Source of the DNA: an uncultured Clostridia bacterium
GTDB lineage: Bacteria > Bacillota > Clostridia > Christensenellales > Borkfalkiaceae
Length of the DNA: 53,787 nucleotides
NCBI GenBank assembly: GCA_947625695.1
Contig: CANQPO010000003.1
Span: 1-53,787, forward strand
Direction: 5' to 3'
Of this stretch, positions 14,924-22,165 are shown piece after piece; position 1 is the stretch's first letter; every line of letters starts with the position of its first letter. Position numbers and translations under genes: made by a program. Under the pieces are notes generated by a model. That model saw only the letters and a list, made by a program, of their open reading frames with translations, was not told where the DNA came from and made no database searches.

Positions 14924-17107
14924 ATGGCCAAGCATAAGCAACCTATGCCCCGTACAAAGGGGGTAGCGAAGGTTCCCGTCGTCATGCAGATGGAGGCGCT
15001 CGAATGCGGCGCCGCCGCGCTCACGATGATCCTCGCCTATTACGGGAAGTGGATCCCCCTCGAGCAGGTGCGCGCTGACTGCGGCGTCTCGCGGGACGGC
15101 TCCAACGCGCGCAACATTCTCAAGGCCGCCCGCAGCTATGGGTTTTCGGCAAAGGGATATAAATTCGAACCCGAACAGCTCAAGGAGGGCGGCACCTTCC
15201 CCTGCATCGTGCACTGGAACTTCAACCATTTCGTCGTTTTGTGCGGGTTCCGCGGCAACCGTGCGGTGCTCAACGACCCCGCGCGGGGAAGTTACACCGT
15301 CTCCATGGAGACCTTCGACAAGAGCTTTACGGGCGTGTGCCTCATGTTCGAGCCGACCGAAGCGTTCGTGAGAAGCGGCAAGCCCAAGAGCATGCTCTCC
15401 TTTGCAAAGAAGCGGCTCGTGGGCGCAAGCGCGGCGGTCACCTTTGTCGTCATCACCACCGTGCTCACCTCTGTTTTCGGGGTGATACAGCCCGTCTTTG
15501 CCAACGTGTTCCTCGACCGTCTGCTCGGGGGGCAGGACCCCGCGTGGGTGTATCCCTTCTTCGGGATCCTCGCCGCCGTCTCCGCCGTTCAGATCCTCGT
15601 TGCCTATATCGAGGCGCGCACCAAGTGGAAGATCGAGGCAAAGCTCACCTCCATCGGGGAGACCTCTTTCATGTGGAAGGTGCTCCGTCTGCCCATGGAA
15701 TTCTTCTCCCAACGCATGGCGGGGGACATTCAGCTTCGCGGCAAGGCCAACGGCGAGATCGCAACCACCCTCGTCAACACCTTCGCCCCTCTTGTGCTCA
15801 ACGGGGCGATGATGATCTTTTATCTCATCGTCATGATCCGTTACAGCGCCATTCTCGCGGCCATCGGCATGGCGTCCATCGTTCTGAATTTGTTCATGGC
15901 GCGCATTATCTCCAAAAAACGGGTGAACATCACCCGCGTGCAGATGCGCGACGAAGGAAAACTTGCGGGCGCGACCGTTGCGGGCATCGAGATGATCGAG
16001 ACCATCAAGGCGAGCGGCGCGGAGAACGGCTACTTCGAAAAATGGGCGGGCTATCAGGCGAGCGTCAACACCCAGCAGGTCCGCTACGGCAGGATCGACC
16101 AATATCTCGGGCTCGTTCCCTCCCTCATCACCTCTCTTGCGGACATCGCGGTCCTCGTCCTCGGCGTATGGCTCACGATGCAGGGGCAGTTTACCATCGG
16201 TATGGTGATGGCCTTCCAAGGCTTCCTTGCCTCCTTCACGGAGCCCGCCATGACCCTCATCACGGCGGGGCAGACCCTTCAGGAGATGCGCACGCAGATG
16301 GAGCGGGTGGAGGACGTCATGGAGTATCCCACCGACGTCAACTACGCGATAGAGGACGGGACGGAGACAGAGGGCGAATACGGCAAACTCTCGGGCGACG
16401 TGGAGATGAAACACGTCACGTTCGGCTATTCCCGCCTCTCGGAGCCCCTCATCGAGGACTTCGACCTCCACTTAAAGCCCGGGAGCCGCGTCGCGTTCGT
16501 CGGCGGCTCGGGGTGCGGAAAGTCCACCCTCGCCAAACTCATTTCGGGGCTCTACCAGCCGTGGAGCGGGGAGATCCTCTTCGACGGCAAGCCCATCAAG
16601 TCGATTGACCGCAGCGTGTTCACGGGGTCGCTCGCCGTCGTCGATCAGGACATCATTCTCTTTGAGGACAGTATCCGCAACAACATCAAGATGTGGGATA
16701 CCTCCATCGAAGATTTCGAGATGATCCTCGCCGCCAAGGACGCCCAGCTCCATGAGGACATCATGCAGCGGGAGGGGGGATACAGCTACGTCCTCACCGA
16801 GGGCGGCAAGGACCTCTCGGGCGGCCAGCGGCAGCGCCTCGAGATCGCCCGCGTGCTCGCGCAGGACCCCACCATCATCATCTTGGACGAGGCGACGAGC
16901 GCGCTCGACGCAAAGACCGAATATGACGTTGTAAACTCCATCAAAAACAGAGGCATCACCTGTATCGTGGTGGCGCACAGACTCTCCACCATCCGCGACT
17001 GCGACGAGATCGTCGTCTTGGACCACGGCAAGGTCGTGGAGCGCGGCACCCACGAAGAACTGTATCGCAAGGGCGGGTTTTATACCCAGCTTGTGTCCAA
17101 CGAGTGA
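14924..17107 (+). CDS. NHLM-type ABC transporter with C39 peptidase domain
   Basis: A 727-residue fused peptidase-exporter. Residues ~10-150 are a C39 double-glycine peptidase: catalytic Cys28 in QMEALECGAA, His102 in FNHFVVL, Asp118 in NDPARG. A six-helix transmembrane domain follows (~165-450), then an ATP-binding domain: Walker A GGSGCGKSTL (~526), signature LSGGQRQRLEIAR, Walker B IIILDEATSALD, and the switch His in VAHRLSTI. Such proteins cut leader peptides after GG and export the core. Five genes downstream encode small proteins with GG leaders, the natural substrates. It starts 8 bp after the preceding gene and ends 12 bp before the second ABC protein. I see no missing catalytic residue. 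Confidence 0.93.
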   Translation: MAKHKQPMPRTKGVAKVPVVMQMEALECGAAALTMILAYYGKWIPLEQVRADCGVSRDGSNARNILKAARSYGFSAKGYKFEPEQLKEGGTFPCIVHWNFNHFVVLCGFRGNRAVLNDPARGSYTVSMETFDKSFTGVCLMFEPTEAFVRSGKPKSMLSFAKKRLVGASAAVTFVVITTVLTSVFGVIQPVFANVFLDRLLGGQDPAWVYPFFGILAAVSAVQILVAYIEARTKWKIEAKLTSIGETSFMWKVLRLPMEFFSQRMAGDIQLRGKANGEIATTLVNTFAPLVLNGAMMIFYLIVMIRYSAILAAIGMASIVLNLFMARIISKKRVNITRVQMRDEGKLAGATVAGIEMIETIKASGAENGYFEKWAGYQASVNTQQVRYGRIDQYLGLVPSLITSLADIAVLVLGVWLTMQGQFTIGMVMAFQGFLASFTEPAMTLITAGQTLQEMRTQMERVEDVMEYPTDVNYAIEDGTETEGEYGKLSGDVEMKHVTFGYSRLSEPLIEDFDLHLKPGSRVAFVGGSGCGKSTLAKLISGLYQPWSGEILFDGKPIKSIDRSVFTGSLAVVDQDIILFEDSIRNNIKMWDTSIEDFEMILAAKDAQLHEDIMQREGGYSYVLTEGGKDLSGGQRQRLEIARVLAQDPTIIILDEATSALDAKTEYDVVNSIKNRGITCIVVAHRLSTIRDCDEIVVLDHGKVVERGTHEELYRKGGFYTQLVSNE

Positions 17108-17119
17108 GGAGGCGACGGC

Positions 17120-19327
17120 ATGGGTTGGTTTGACGAACAGATCAAGGAACGCAAAAAACATGACCGCGAGGCGATCGAAGAGGCGTTGACGGAAATTTCG
17201 CACTCCGCCACGGGGAATCATCCCTTCGCCGCCCTTCAGGACGAGCGGAGCAAGGCGAAAAACGCCATCGACGAGATCCTCAAGTACTATCACGTAAAGA
17301 CGCGGGAAGTTCCCGACAACATCAAAGATACAAACGAACAGCTCGAATTCCTCATGAGGCCCTATGGGATCATGCGGCGGAGCGTCCAGCTCGGAAAGAA
17401 GTGGTACCGCGACGCGTTCGGCGCCATGCTCGGCGTCAAAAAGTCGGACGGCACGGTCGTCGCGCTCATTCCCTCGGGCATTTCGGGCTACACCTTTTTC
17501 GACCATGAAACGGGCAAACGGGTGCGCGTCTCCCGCAAGAACGAGAATATGTTCGAGCCAGAGGCGATCGCCTTTTACAAGCCCTTCCCTCTCAAAAAGC
17601 TCAGAACGGGGGCGCTTCTCAAATACATCGCGGGGATCCTCTCTCCCGCGGACTATATCATGGTGGCGGTCGCCTCCCTCGTGCTCACGTTGGTGGGACT
17701 GCTCACGCCCAAACTCAACCAACTGCTCTTAGGGGCGGTATTCGAGAGCGGGGAGGCAAAGCTCCTTCTCTCCATTGCGGTGTTCATGGTGTGCGTCACC
17801 CTCTCCTCCGTGCTCATCGGAGGGGTGAAACAGCTCATTTTGGCGCGGATCACGACCAAGCTCAACGTCACCGTGCAGGCGGCGTCGATGGCGCGCATCC
17901 TGTCCCTTCCCGCCGACTTCTTCAAAAAGTTCAGCGCGGGCGAGCTCTCCACGCGGGCGGAGTTTTTCAACACCCTCTGCGAATTGCTCGTGGACGCCGT
18001 TCTCTCCACGGGGCTGACGACGCTGTTCTCCCTCGTGTACATCTCGCAGATCGTCGCCTTTGCGCCCGCGCTCGTATTTCCCGCGGTCCTCATCATCTTG
18101 GTGACGCTGCTCTTTTCGGCAGTCTCCACCGTCGTGCAGGTAAAGGTTTTGCGCAAGACGATGATGCTCGAAGCGGATGAAAACGGCATGAGTTACGCTC
18201 TCATTTCGGGCGTGCAGAAAATCAAACTTGCGGGGGCGGAGAAACGCGCCTTTGCTCGGTGGGGGAAGCATTATGCCCACTACGTCAAAACGTACTTCGA
18301 CCCGCCCGCGATCCTCACATACGGCAACGTCATCACCCTGCTCATCACCCTTGCGGGCACCTTCGTTCTCTATTTCACGGCAGTTGTAAGCGGCGTCTCG
18401 GTGGCGGATTATTACGCCTTCAACACCGCCTACGGCATGCTGTCGGGCGCGTTCATGTCGCTCGCGGGCATCACGCTCACGGTCGCAAACATCAAGCCCG
18501 TTCTCGAAATGGTAAAGCCGATCATGGAGACCGTTCCCGAGATCGCGGAAGGCAAGCAGGTCATCTCACGTCTCTCGGGGGGGATCGAGCTCAACAACGT
18601 CTCCTTCCGCTACAGCGAGAACATGCCAAACGTCGTGGACGACCTCTCCCTCAAGATCCGTCCCGGGCAATACGTCGCCTTCGTGGGCGCAACGGGGTGC
18701 GGAAAGTCCACCCTCATGCGCATCATGCTCGGCTTCGAAACGCCGCAGAAGGGCGCCGTCTACTATGACGGGAAGGACATTGCGACCATCGACTTAAAGT
18801 CCCTCCGCCGCAGAATCGGCACGGTCATGCAGGAGGGAAAGCTCTTTCAGGGGGATATCTATTCGAACATCACCATCTCCGCGCCGTGGCTCACGCTCGA
18901 TGACGCGTGGGAGGCGGCGGAGCTTGCGGGCATCGCCGACGACATCCGCAAGATGCCCATGGGCATGCAAACCCTCATCTCGGAGGGGAGTGGCGGCGTG
19001 TCGGGCGGACAGCGCCAGCGGCTGATGATCGCCCGCGCCATTGCCCCCAAGCCCAAGATTCTCATGTTCGACGAGGCGACGAGCGCGCTTGATAACCTCA
19101 CCCAAAAGAAGGTGTCCGACTCGCTTGCCTCCCTCAAATGCACCCGCGTCGTCATCGCGCACCGCCTTTCCACCATCAAGCAGTGCGACAGGATCATCTA
19201 CCTCGAAAACGGGAAGATCGCGGAAGAGGGGACGTATGAAGAGCTCATCGCAAAGAACGGAAAGTTTGCCGAGCTTGTCGCCCGCCAGCAGCTCGACGCG
19301 CCCGCGGAAGGTCCCTCCGAGGCATAA
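17120..19327 (+). CDS. Second NHLM-type ABC transporter, peptidase-free
   Basis: A 735-residue exporter half. Its first ~170 residues are not a C39 peptidase: there is no catalytic Cys motif, but a helical start (FDEQIKERKKHDREAIEE) and a small domain with YGIMRRSVQLG and TFFDHETGKRVRVS. Transmembrane helices span ~175-455. The ATPase domain has Walker A GATGCGKSTL (~522), signature VSGGQRQRLMIAR, Walker B ILMFDEATSALD and IAHRLSTIKQC. In NHLM loci two such ABC proteins are paired and probably form a heterodimer, with this one lacking the protease. It follows the peptidase-containing partner by 12 bp. Confidence 0.9.
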   Translation: MGWFDEQIKERKKHDREAIEEALTEISHSATGNHPFAALQDERSKAKNAIDEILKYYHVKTREVPDNIKDTNEQLEFLMRPYGIMRRSVQLGKKWYRDAFGAMLGVKKSDGTVVALIPSGISGYTFFDHETGKRVRVSRKNENMFEPEAIAFYKPFPLKKLRTGALLKYIAGILSPADYIMVAVASLVLTLVGLLTPKLNQLLLGAVFESGEAKLLLSIAVFMVCVTLSSVLIGGVKQLILARITTKLNVTVQAASMARILSLPADFFKKFSAGELSTRAEFFNTLCELLVDAVLSTGLTTLFSLVYISQIVAFAPALVFPAVLIILVTLLFSAVSTVVQVKVLRKTMMLEADENGMSYALISGVQKIKLAGAEKRAFARWGKHYAHYVKTYFDPPAILTYGNVITLLITLAGTFVLYFTAVVSGVSVADYYAFNTAYGMLSGAFMSLAGITLTVANIKPVLEMVKPIMETVPEIAEGKQVISRLSGGIELNNVSFRYSENMPNVVDDLSLKIRPGQYVAFVGATGCGKSTLMRIMLGFETPQKGAVYYDGKDIATIDLKSLRRRIGTVMQEGKLFQGDIYSNITISAPWLTLDDAWEAAELAGIADDIRKMPMGMQTLISEGSGGVSGGQRQRLMIARAIAPKPKILMFDEATSALDNLTQKKVSDSLASLKCTRVVIAHRLSTIKQCDRIIYLENGKIAEEGTYEELIAKNGKFAELVARQQLDAPAEGPSEA

Positions 19328-19360
19328 ATGTTTGAATTTGTTTAAGCACGCCCGAGGGGG

Positions 19361-19389
19361 TTGCATTTGTGCAAAAATGATGATATAAT
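19361..19389 (+). promoter_or_regulatory. Promoter of the peptide genes
   Basis: TTGCAT (19361-19366), 17 bases, TATAAT (19384-19389). It gives the four peptide genes their own transcript, starting near 19396 and ending at the hairpin at 20291-20324. Independent expression fits the need for more peptide than exporter. Confidence 0.75.
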
Positions 19390-19462
19390 GTCATTGTAAA
19401 AACCGAAAGGGATTCGGGGAGCGTTACGCCGACCGAAAATAAGAAAAAACGGAGATAACAAA

Positions 19463-19669
19463 ATGGAAAACAAAGAGACAAAGAACAAAGCGGAAGAACT
19501 CAACGACGAAGAACTCGACGGCGTAGCGGGCGGAATCGGCGACTGGACGCAGATGGGCAAAGTGCCGGGCGGCACAACGCTTGGTCAGACCTTAAGGCAG
19601 CAGTCGAGCGCACCCAAGGTAGGCGGCACCGTTCCCGGTCCCACGACCAAGATCAACCCCAAACGCTAA
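19463..19669 (+). CDS. Double-glycine leader peptide, paralogue A1
   Basis: A 68-residue peptide. The leader (~1-29) is acidic and ends ELNDEELDGVAGG, the double-glycine signal expected to be cut by the C39 peptidase encoded upstream. The predicted core (about 39 residues) starts IGDWTQMGK, continues with VPGGTTLG, contains a second GG in PKVGGTVPGP, and ends basic (KINPKR). It has no Cys, so no lanthionine or disulfide. It is a clear paralogue of the next gene. The ATG follows GGAGATAAC. I recognise the leader type but not the core. Confidence 0.82.
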   Translation: MENKETKNKAEELNDEELDGVAGGIGDWTQMGKVPGGTTLGQTLRQQSSAPKVGGTVPGPTTKINPKR

Positions 19670-19687
19670 TTTGCGGAGGATATCAAA

Positions 19688-19897
19688 ATGAAAGAATCTC
19701 TCAAAAATGAAGCAAAGAACGCGGCGCTCTCCGACGAAGAGACCGAAGTGGTCGCCGGAGGCGCAGGCGAATGGGAGCAGATGGGCAAAATGCCGAGCGG
19801 TACGACGGTAGGGGATCCTACGCATAAGGCGACGGTCATTCCCAAAGTAGGAGGCACCGTTCCCGGTCCTTCGGAGACCCTTCGTCCCAGACGCTGA
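19688..19897 (+). CDS. Double-glycine leader peptide, paralogue A2
   Basis: A 69-residue paralogue of A1, 18 bp downstream with its own GGAGG. The leader ends ALSDEETEVVAGG. The core shares AGEWEQMGK, PSGTTVG and PKVGGTVPGP with A1, and ends LRPRR. The middle part (DPTHKATVI against QTLRQQSSA) differs, so selection appears to hold two motifs and the basic tail. Two related but distinct peptides in tandem recall two-component bacteriocins, yet no GxxxG helix is obvious; the cores are rich in Gly, Pro and Thr. Function not known. Confidence 0.82.
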   Translation: MKESLKNEAKNAALSDEETEVVAGGAGEWEQMGKMPSGTTVGDPTHKATVIPKVGGTVPGPSETLRPRR

Positions 19898-19922
19898 TCT
19901 TTAACTGTTGGGGAAGATCAAC

Positions 19923-20105
19923 ATGGAGAAAAAGAAAGAAGGGGCAGAGGGGCACGCCAAGGAGCATCGGAAGGAGCCGACCGAAACAACGGAGGAGGCT
20001 CTCCTTGCAAAACTGTACGCGGAGGACGAACTTTCTGAGGACGACCTCGAAATGATCGCGGGCGGCATCACCAAAGGGCAAGCCTCCAGAAAAAAGTATT
20101 TTTGA
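19923..20105 (+). CDS. Double-glycine leader peptide with a 12-residue basic core
   Basis: A 60-residue protein with a long charged leader (~1-48) ending ELSEDDLEMIAGG. Cutting after GG would release ITKGQASRKKYF, a short strongly basic core. I placed the start at the ATG at 19923 after GGGGAAG; a TTG at 19908 is in frame but less likely. The peptide shares the leader end with its neighbours but not the core. It could be an exported signal or an auxiliary peptide. Confidence 0.72.
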   Translation: MEKKKEGAEGHAKEHRKEPTETTEEALLAKLYAEDELSEDDLEMIAGGITKGQASRKKYF

Positions 20106-20113
20106 TAACGGTC

Positions 20114-20287
20114 ATGGCAAAGGATAAGAAAAAACAGCCCGCAAAGGAAGCGAGCCAAAAGACCCCCGAGGAGAAAGATTTTTCTTTTGAGGAGCCGACG
20201 GGCGAGCTTTCGGACGACACGCTCGAAGGCGTTTCGGGCGGAAGCGTTGCGTCCGAACTTCTCAAACTTCTCGGCAGACGCAAGTAA
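20114..20287 (+). CDS. Double-glycine leader peptide with a 14-residue amphipathic core
   Basis: A 57-residue protein ending with leader motif ELSDDTLEGVSGG and a predicted core SVASELLKLLGRRK. The core would form a short amphipathic, cationic helix. The ATG at 20114 has no good ribosome binding site; a TTG at 20102 overlaps the stop codon of the previous gene, so translation may be coupled. It is the last gene before a bidirectional terminator. Confidence 0.7.
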   Translation: MAKDKKKQPAKEASQKTPEEKDFSFEEPTGELSDDTLEGVSGGSVASELLKLLGRRK

Positions 20288-20290
20288 TCG

Positions 20291-20324
20291 AAAACCGCCC
20301 CGCAAACGACGGCAGGGCGGTTTT
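20291..20324. terminator. Bidirectional terminator
   Basis: AAAACCGCCC ... GGGCGGTTTT, a 10-bp stem with A-run on one side and T-run on the other. It separates the peptide genes from the convergent response regulator gene. Confidence 0.8.
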
Positions 20325-20367
20325 AAGGTAATGTTCAAAGGAAAAGTTGTCCGAAAAGGGCGGTTCT

Positions 20368-21033
20368 TTACTTAGGGAGATCGCTCTCCTTCGCAAAGGC
20401 ATAGCCCGCGCCGAATTCGGAGAAGATCAAATTCTTGCCCGTTGCCGCAAGAAGGGCGCGCTTTAGGTTGGCGATGTGGAAGCGCACCACGCTCGTCTGC
20501 ATACTCGAGGCGTTCCAAACCTTTTCATAGATGGTGTCCGCGGGGAAAAATATCCCCGGGTGCGCCATCAAAAAGCAGAGGATGTTGAATTCGGAGGACG
20601 TGAGTTTCACGGGCTGTCCGCGGTAGGTCACGGCGCGCAGATCCATGTCGAGCGCAAGGCCGTGCCGCTCCATGCGGTTGCCGCGCGGCGGGAGCCGAAG
20701 AAAGAGGCGGAGCGCTAAAACGCGGGGCGAACAGGGTTTGAACACATAATCCGCCGCGCCGTGCGAGAGGGCGTCTATGACGTCGGCGTCGTCCGTTCTG
20801 TCCGAATACACCACGAGGGGAGGGATCCCTTCGCCGAGGAGGTCGGCGGCTTTTCCGTCGGGAAGGACCCATTCGGAGATTACGCCGTCGAACGGTTCGG
20901 CGGCAAGAAAAGCGCGCCCCGCTTGGAGCGTGTTCGCAATGCGGCAAAGATTTCCGAGCTCCTCCAAGTATTTGGAGAGGGTTTCGGCGTTGCCGTCTAT
21001 GATGAGGATCCTTCGGGCAAAAAGACAGTCCAT
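20368..21033 (-). CDS. OmpR-type response regulator with an altered phosphoacceptor
   Basis: A 221-residue regulator. The receiver domain (~5-115) has IIDGNAETL where the acidic pocket normally begins, and VISEWVLPDG, in which Glu takes the place of the phosphoacceptor Asp (usual pattern .D..LPDG). VFKPCSP keeps the conserved Lys-Pro. The C-terminal winged helix (~125-215) has LTSSEFNILCFLMAHPG, VWNASSMQTSVVRFHIANLKR and the wing with GAGYAF. Glu may mimic the active state, so the protein could be constitutively active or respond to something other than phosphorylation. No histidine kinase gene is adjacent. Between two sets of peptide genes, it is the likely local transcription regulator (inference). 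Confidence 0.82.
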   Translation of the reverse strand: MDCLFARRILIIDGNAETLSKYLEELGNLCRIANTLQAGRAFLAAEPFDGVISEWVLPDGKAADLLGEGIPPLVVYSDRTDDADVIDALSHGAADYVFKPCSPRVLALRLFLRLPPRGNRMERHGLALDMDLRAVTYRGQPVKLTSSEFNILCFLMAHPGIFFPADTIYEKVWNASSMQTSVVRFHIANLKRALLAATGKNLIFSEFGAGYAFAKESDLPK

Positions 21034-21071
21034 GGCGCACTTCCGTGAGGTGTCTGAAATCGAACAAAGAT

Positions 21072-21100
21072 ATTATATCATAACAACGCAAAAAAATCAA
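21072..21100 (-). promoter_or_regulatory. Promoter of the response regulator gene
   Basis: On the minus strand, TTGATT (21100-21095), 17 bases, TATAAT (21077-21072). It lies in the 104-base divergent gap shared with the Nif11-like peptide gene, a good place for the regulator to control both. Confidence 0.65.
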
Positions 21101-21137
21101 TAAAAACAGTGCAATTAAGGCGAAGGACGGAAAAGGG

Positions 21138-21440
21138 ATGACGCCATTTGATTTGATTGAACTTTCCAAGCGGGCGGGGTCGGCGCAGGAGCTGGTCGCG
21201 CTTGCGCGGGAGCAGAGGATCGAGCTCTCGGAGGAGGACGCGCAAATTTATTTTGACCGCTGGCACGGCACGTGCGAGCTCTCGGACGACGATTTAGACC
21301 TCATCAGCGGCGGGGTAGACCAGAGCGGCGGTCTCGTCTGCGCAATCTGCAACAGGGGCGACGGGCTGGGCATCGACGTCTCGGGCTGCGGTTATTATTG
21401 CTACCACTGCAAATGCCGCTGCCGGGTAAAATATCAGTAA
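21138..21440 (+). CDS. Nif11-like leader peptide with a seven-cysteine core
   Basis: A 100-residue precursor. The leader (~1-61) matches the Nif11-like leader pattern (LIELSKRAGSAQELVALARE ... IELSEEDA) and ends ELSDDDLDLISGG. The core (~40 residues) has seven Cys: CAIC, then a Gly/Asp stretch, then a dense GCGYYCYHCKCRC run, and ends RVKYQ. Nif11 leaders are known from NHLM-type natural products, often modified by lanthionine synthetases or radical SAM enzymes. None is encoded nearby, so disulfides, metal binding, or enzymes encoded elsewhere are possible. The start follows GGACGGAAAAGGG. It is divergent from the response regulator. Confidence 0.82.
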   Translation: MTPFDLIELSKRAGSAQELVALAREQRIELSEEDAQIYFDRWHGTCELSDDDLDLISGGVDQSGGLVCAICNRGDGLGIDVSGCGYYCYHCKCRCRVKYQ

Positions 21441-21460
21441 TAATAATGAAACGGTAATTC

Positions 21461-21490
21461 AAAAGCCCGCGCGGGAAGCGCGGGCTTTTT
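21461..21490 (+). terminator. Terminator after the Nif11-like gene
   Basis: AAAAGCCCGCGC-gggaa-GCGCGGGCTTTTT: an 8-bp GC stem followed by five T, a standard intrinsic terminator. Confidence 0.85.
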
Positions 21491-21582
21491 GCGTGCTGAT
21501 TTTTTGTCCCTCTATGGGAGAGTCGCTTACGTGCCCCCTCCTCTAGAGGGGGGGGGTAGGGGTGGTGTCCTTTGTTCAAAAT

Positions 21583-21655
21583 ACGTCACCCTGAGTTCTG
21601 TCGAAGGGTGTCCGCATTATAATAAGGACATGTTTCGACAGGCTCAACATGACGT
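21583..21655. repeat. MITE-like repeat, family B, copy 1
   Basis: Bounded by ACGTCA and TGACGT, with inner arms GAGTTCTGTCGAAG and TTTCGACAGGCTC around GTGTCC...GGACA, so the whole element folds into one long hairpin. A near-identical copy lies at 21946-22017 in the same orientation. Confidence 0.75.
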
Positions 21656-21734
21656 GATTTGAAACGGTGTTCCGCTTACCCCCCTTGCTGTCCCTGAAAG
21701 GGAAAGTACCCGCGAAGCGGGGGGAAGGGTTTCT

Positions 21735-21785
21735 GAAACCCCTCAGTCTCGCTTCGCTCGCCAGCTCCCCTACAGGGGCGCCAAG
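21735..21785 (-). repeat. Hairpin repeat, family G
   Basis: Contains CCCCTCAGTC, then CCAGCTCCCCTacaGGGG and GCCAAG. Related copies: 25037-25090, 31612-31667 (opposite strand), 51974-52025 (opposite strand) and 52211-52256. The variable middle keeps complementary ends in each copy. Confidence 0.65.
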
Positions 21786-21793
21786 TGTTCTAA

Positions 21794-21887
21794 TGTCATT
21801 TCGACCGAAGCGAGCAACGCGAGCGAAGTGGAGAAATCTCATATTTTTATAATAAGGTAGAGATTTCTCGACAAGCTCGAAATGACA
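21794..21887. repeat. MITE-like repeat, family A, full copy
   Basis: Terminal inverted repeats AATGTCATTTCGA (from 21792) and TCGAAATGACATT (to 21889), inner arms GAGAAATCTC and GAGATTTCTC, loop near ATAATAAGG. Left part recurs at 44370-44442, right part at 24808-24839. Confidence 0.78.
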
Positions 21888-21945
21888 TTTGGGGAATGGT
21901 GCTTCGTATTCCCAAATCATGTCACCTTGCCCGCATTTCTAAATG

Positions 21946-22017
21946 CGTCACCCTGAGTTCTGTCGAAGGGTGTCCACATTTATAATAAGGACATGTTTCG
22001 ACAGGCTCAACATGACG
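21946..22017. repeat. MITE-like repeat, family B, copy 2
   Basis: Same sequence and orientation as 21583-21655 with a few changes, mostly near the loop. Confidence 0.75.
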
Positions 22018-22165
22018 TGATTTAGGAGCAAACACCCCTTCCGCCTCCTTCGTCGGCACCCACCCCTCGAGGGGTGGGCAAGAGGGGACTCCCAGGAGGG
22101 GGGGGGTAAACGAAACCCCCTCCGTGGGAGGGGGTAGGGGGTGGGGCGCGTTTGTCCTGTTCTTC

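Larger units (their letters stand above)
21491..22165. repeat. 675-base gene-free block of dispersed repeats
   Basis: No credible gene is present. The block contains two copies of repeat family B (21583-21655, 21946-22017), one full copy of family A (21794-21887), one family G hairpin (21735-21785), and CCCCCTCC/GGAGGGGG hairpins near 22080-22145. Confidence 0.7.

Noticed and set aside
14777..17722. Long minus-strand open frames (14777-16471, 16472-17722) opposite the ABC transporters
   Set aside because: The plus strand has complete ABC transporter motifs. The minus frames are shadows produced by the high GC of third codon positions.
19330..21460. Lanthipeptide, lasso peptide or radical SAM maturation genes in the peptide locus
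   Set aside because: No CxxxCxxC radical SAM motif, LanM-type zinc site or YcaO-like sequence occurs in any frame here; all coding space is taken by precursors and the regulator.
21491..22165. Possible CRISPR array in the repeat-rich gap
   Set aside because: The repeats are palindromic elements of different families with irregular spacing, not equal repeats with equal spacers, and no cas gene is present.
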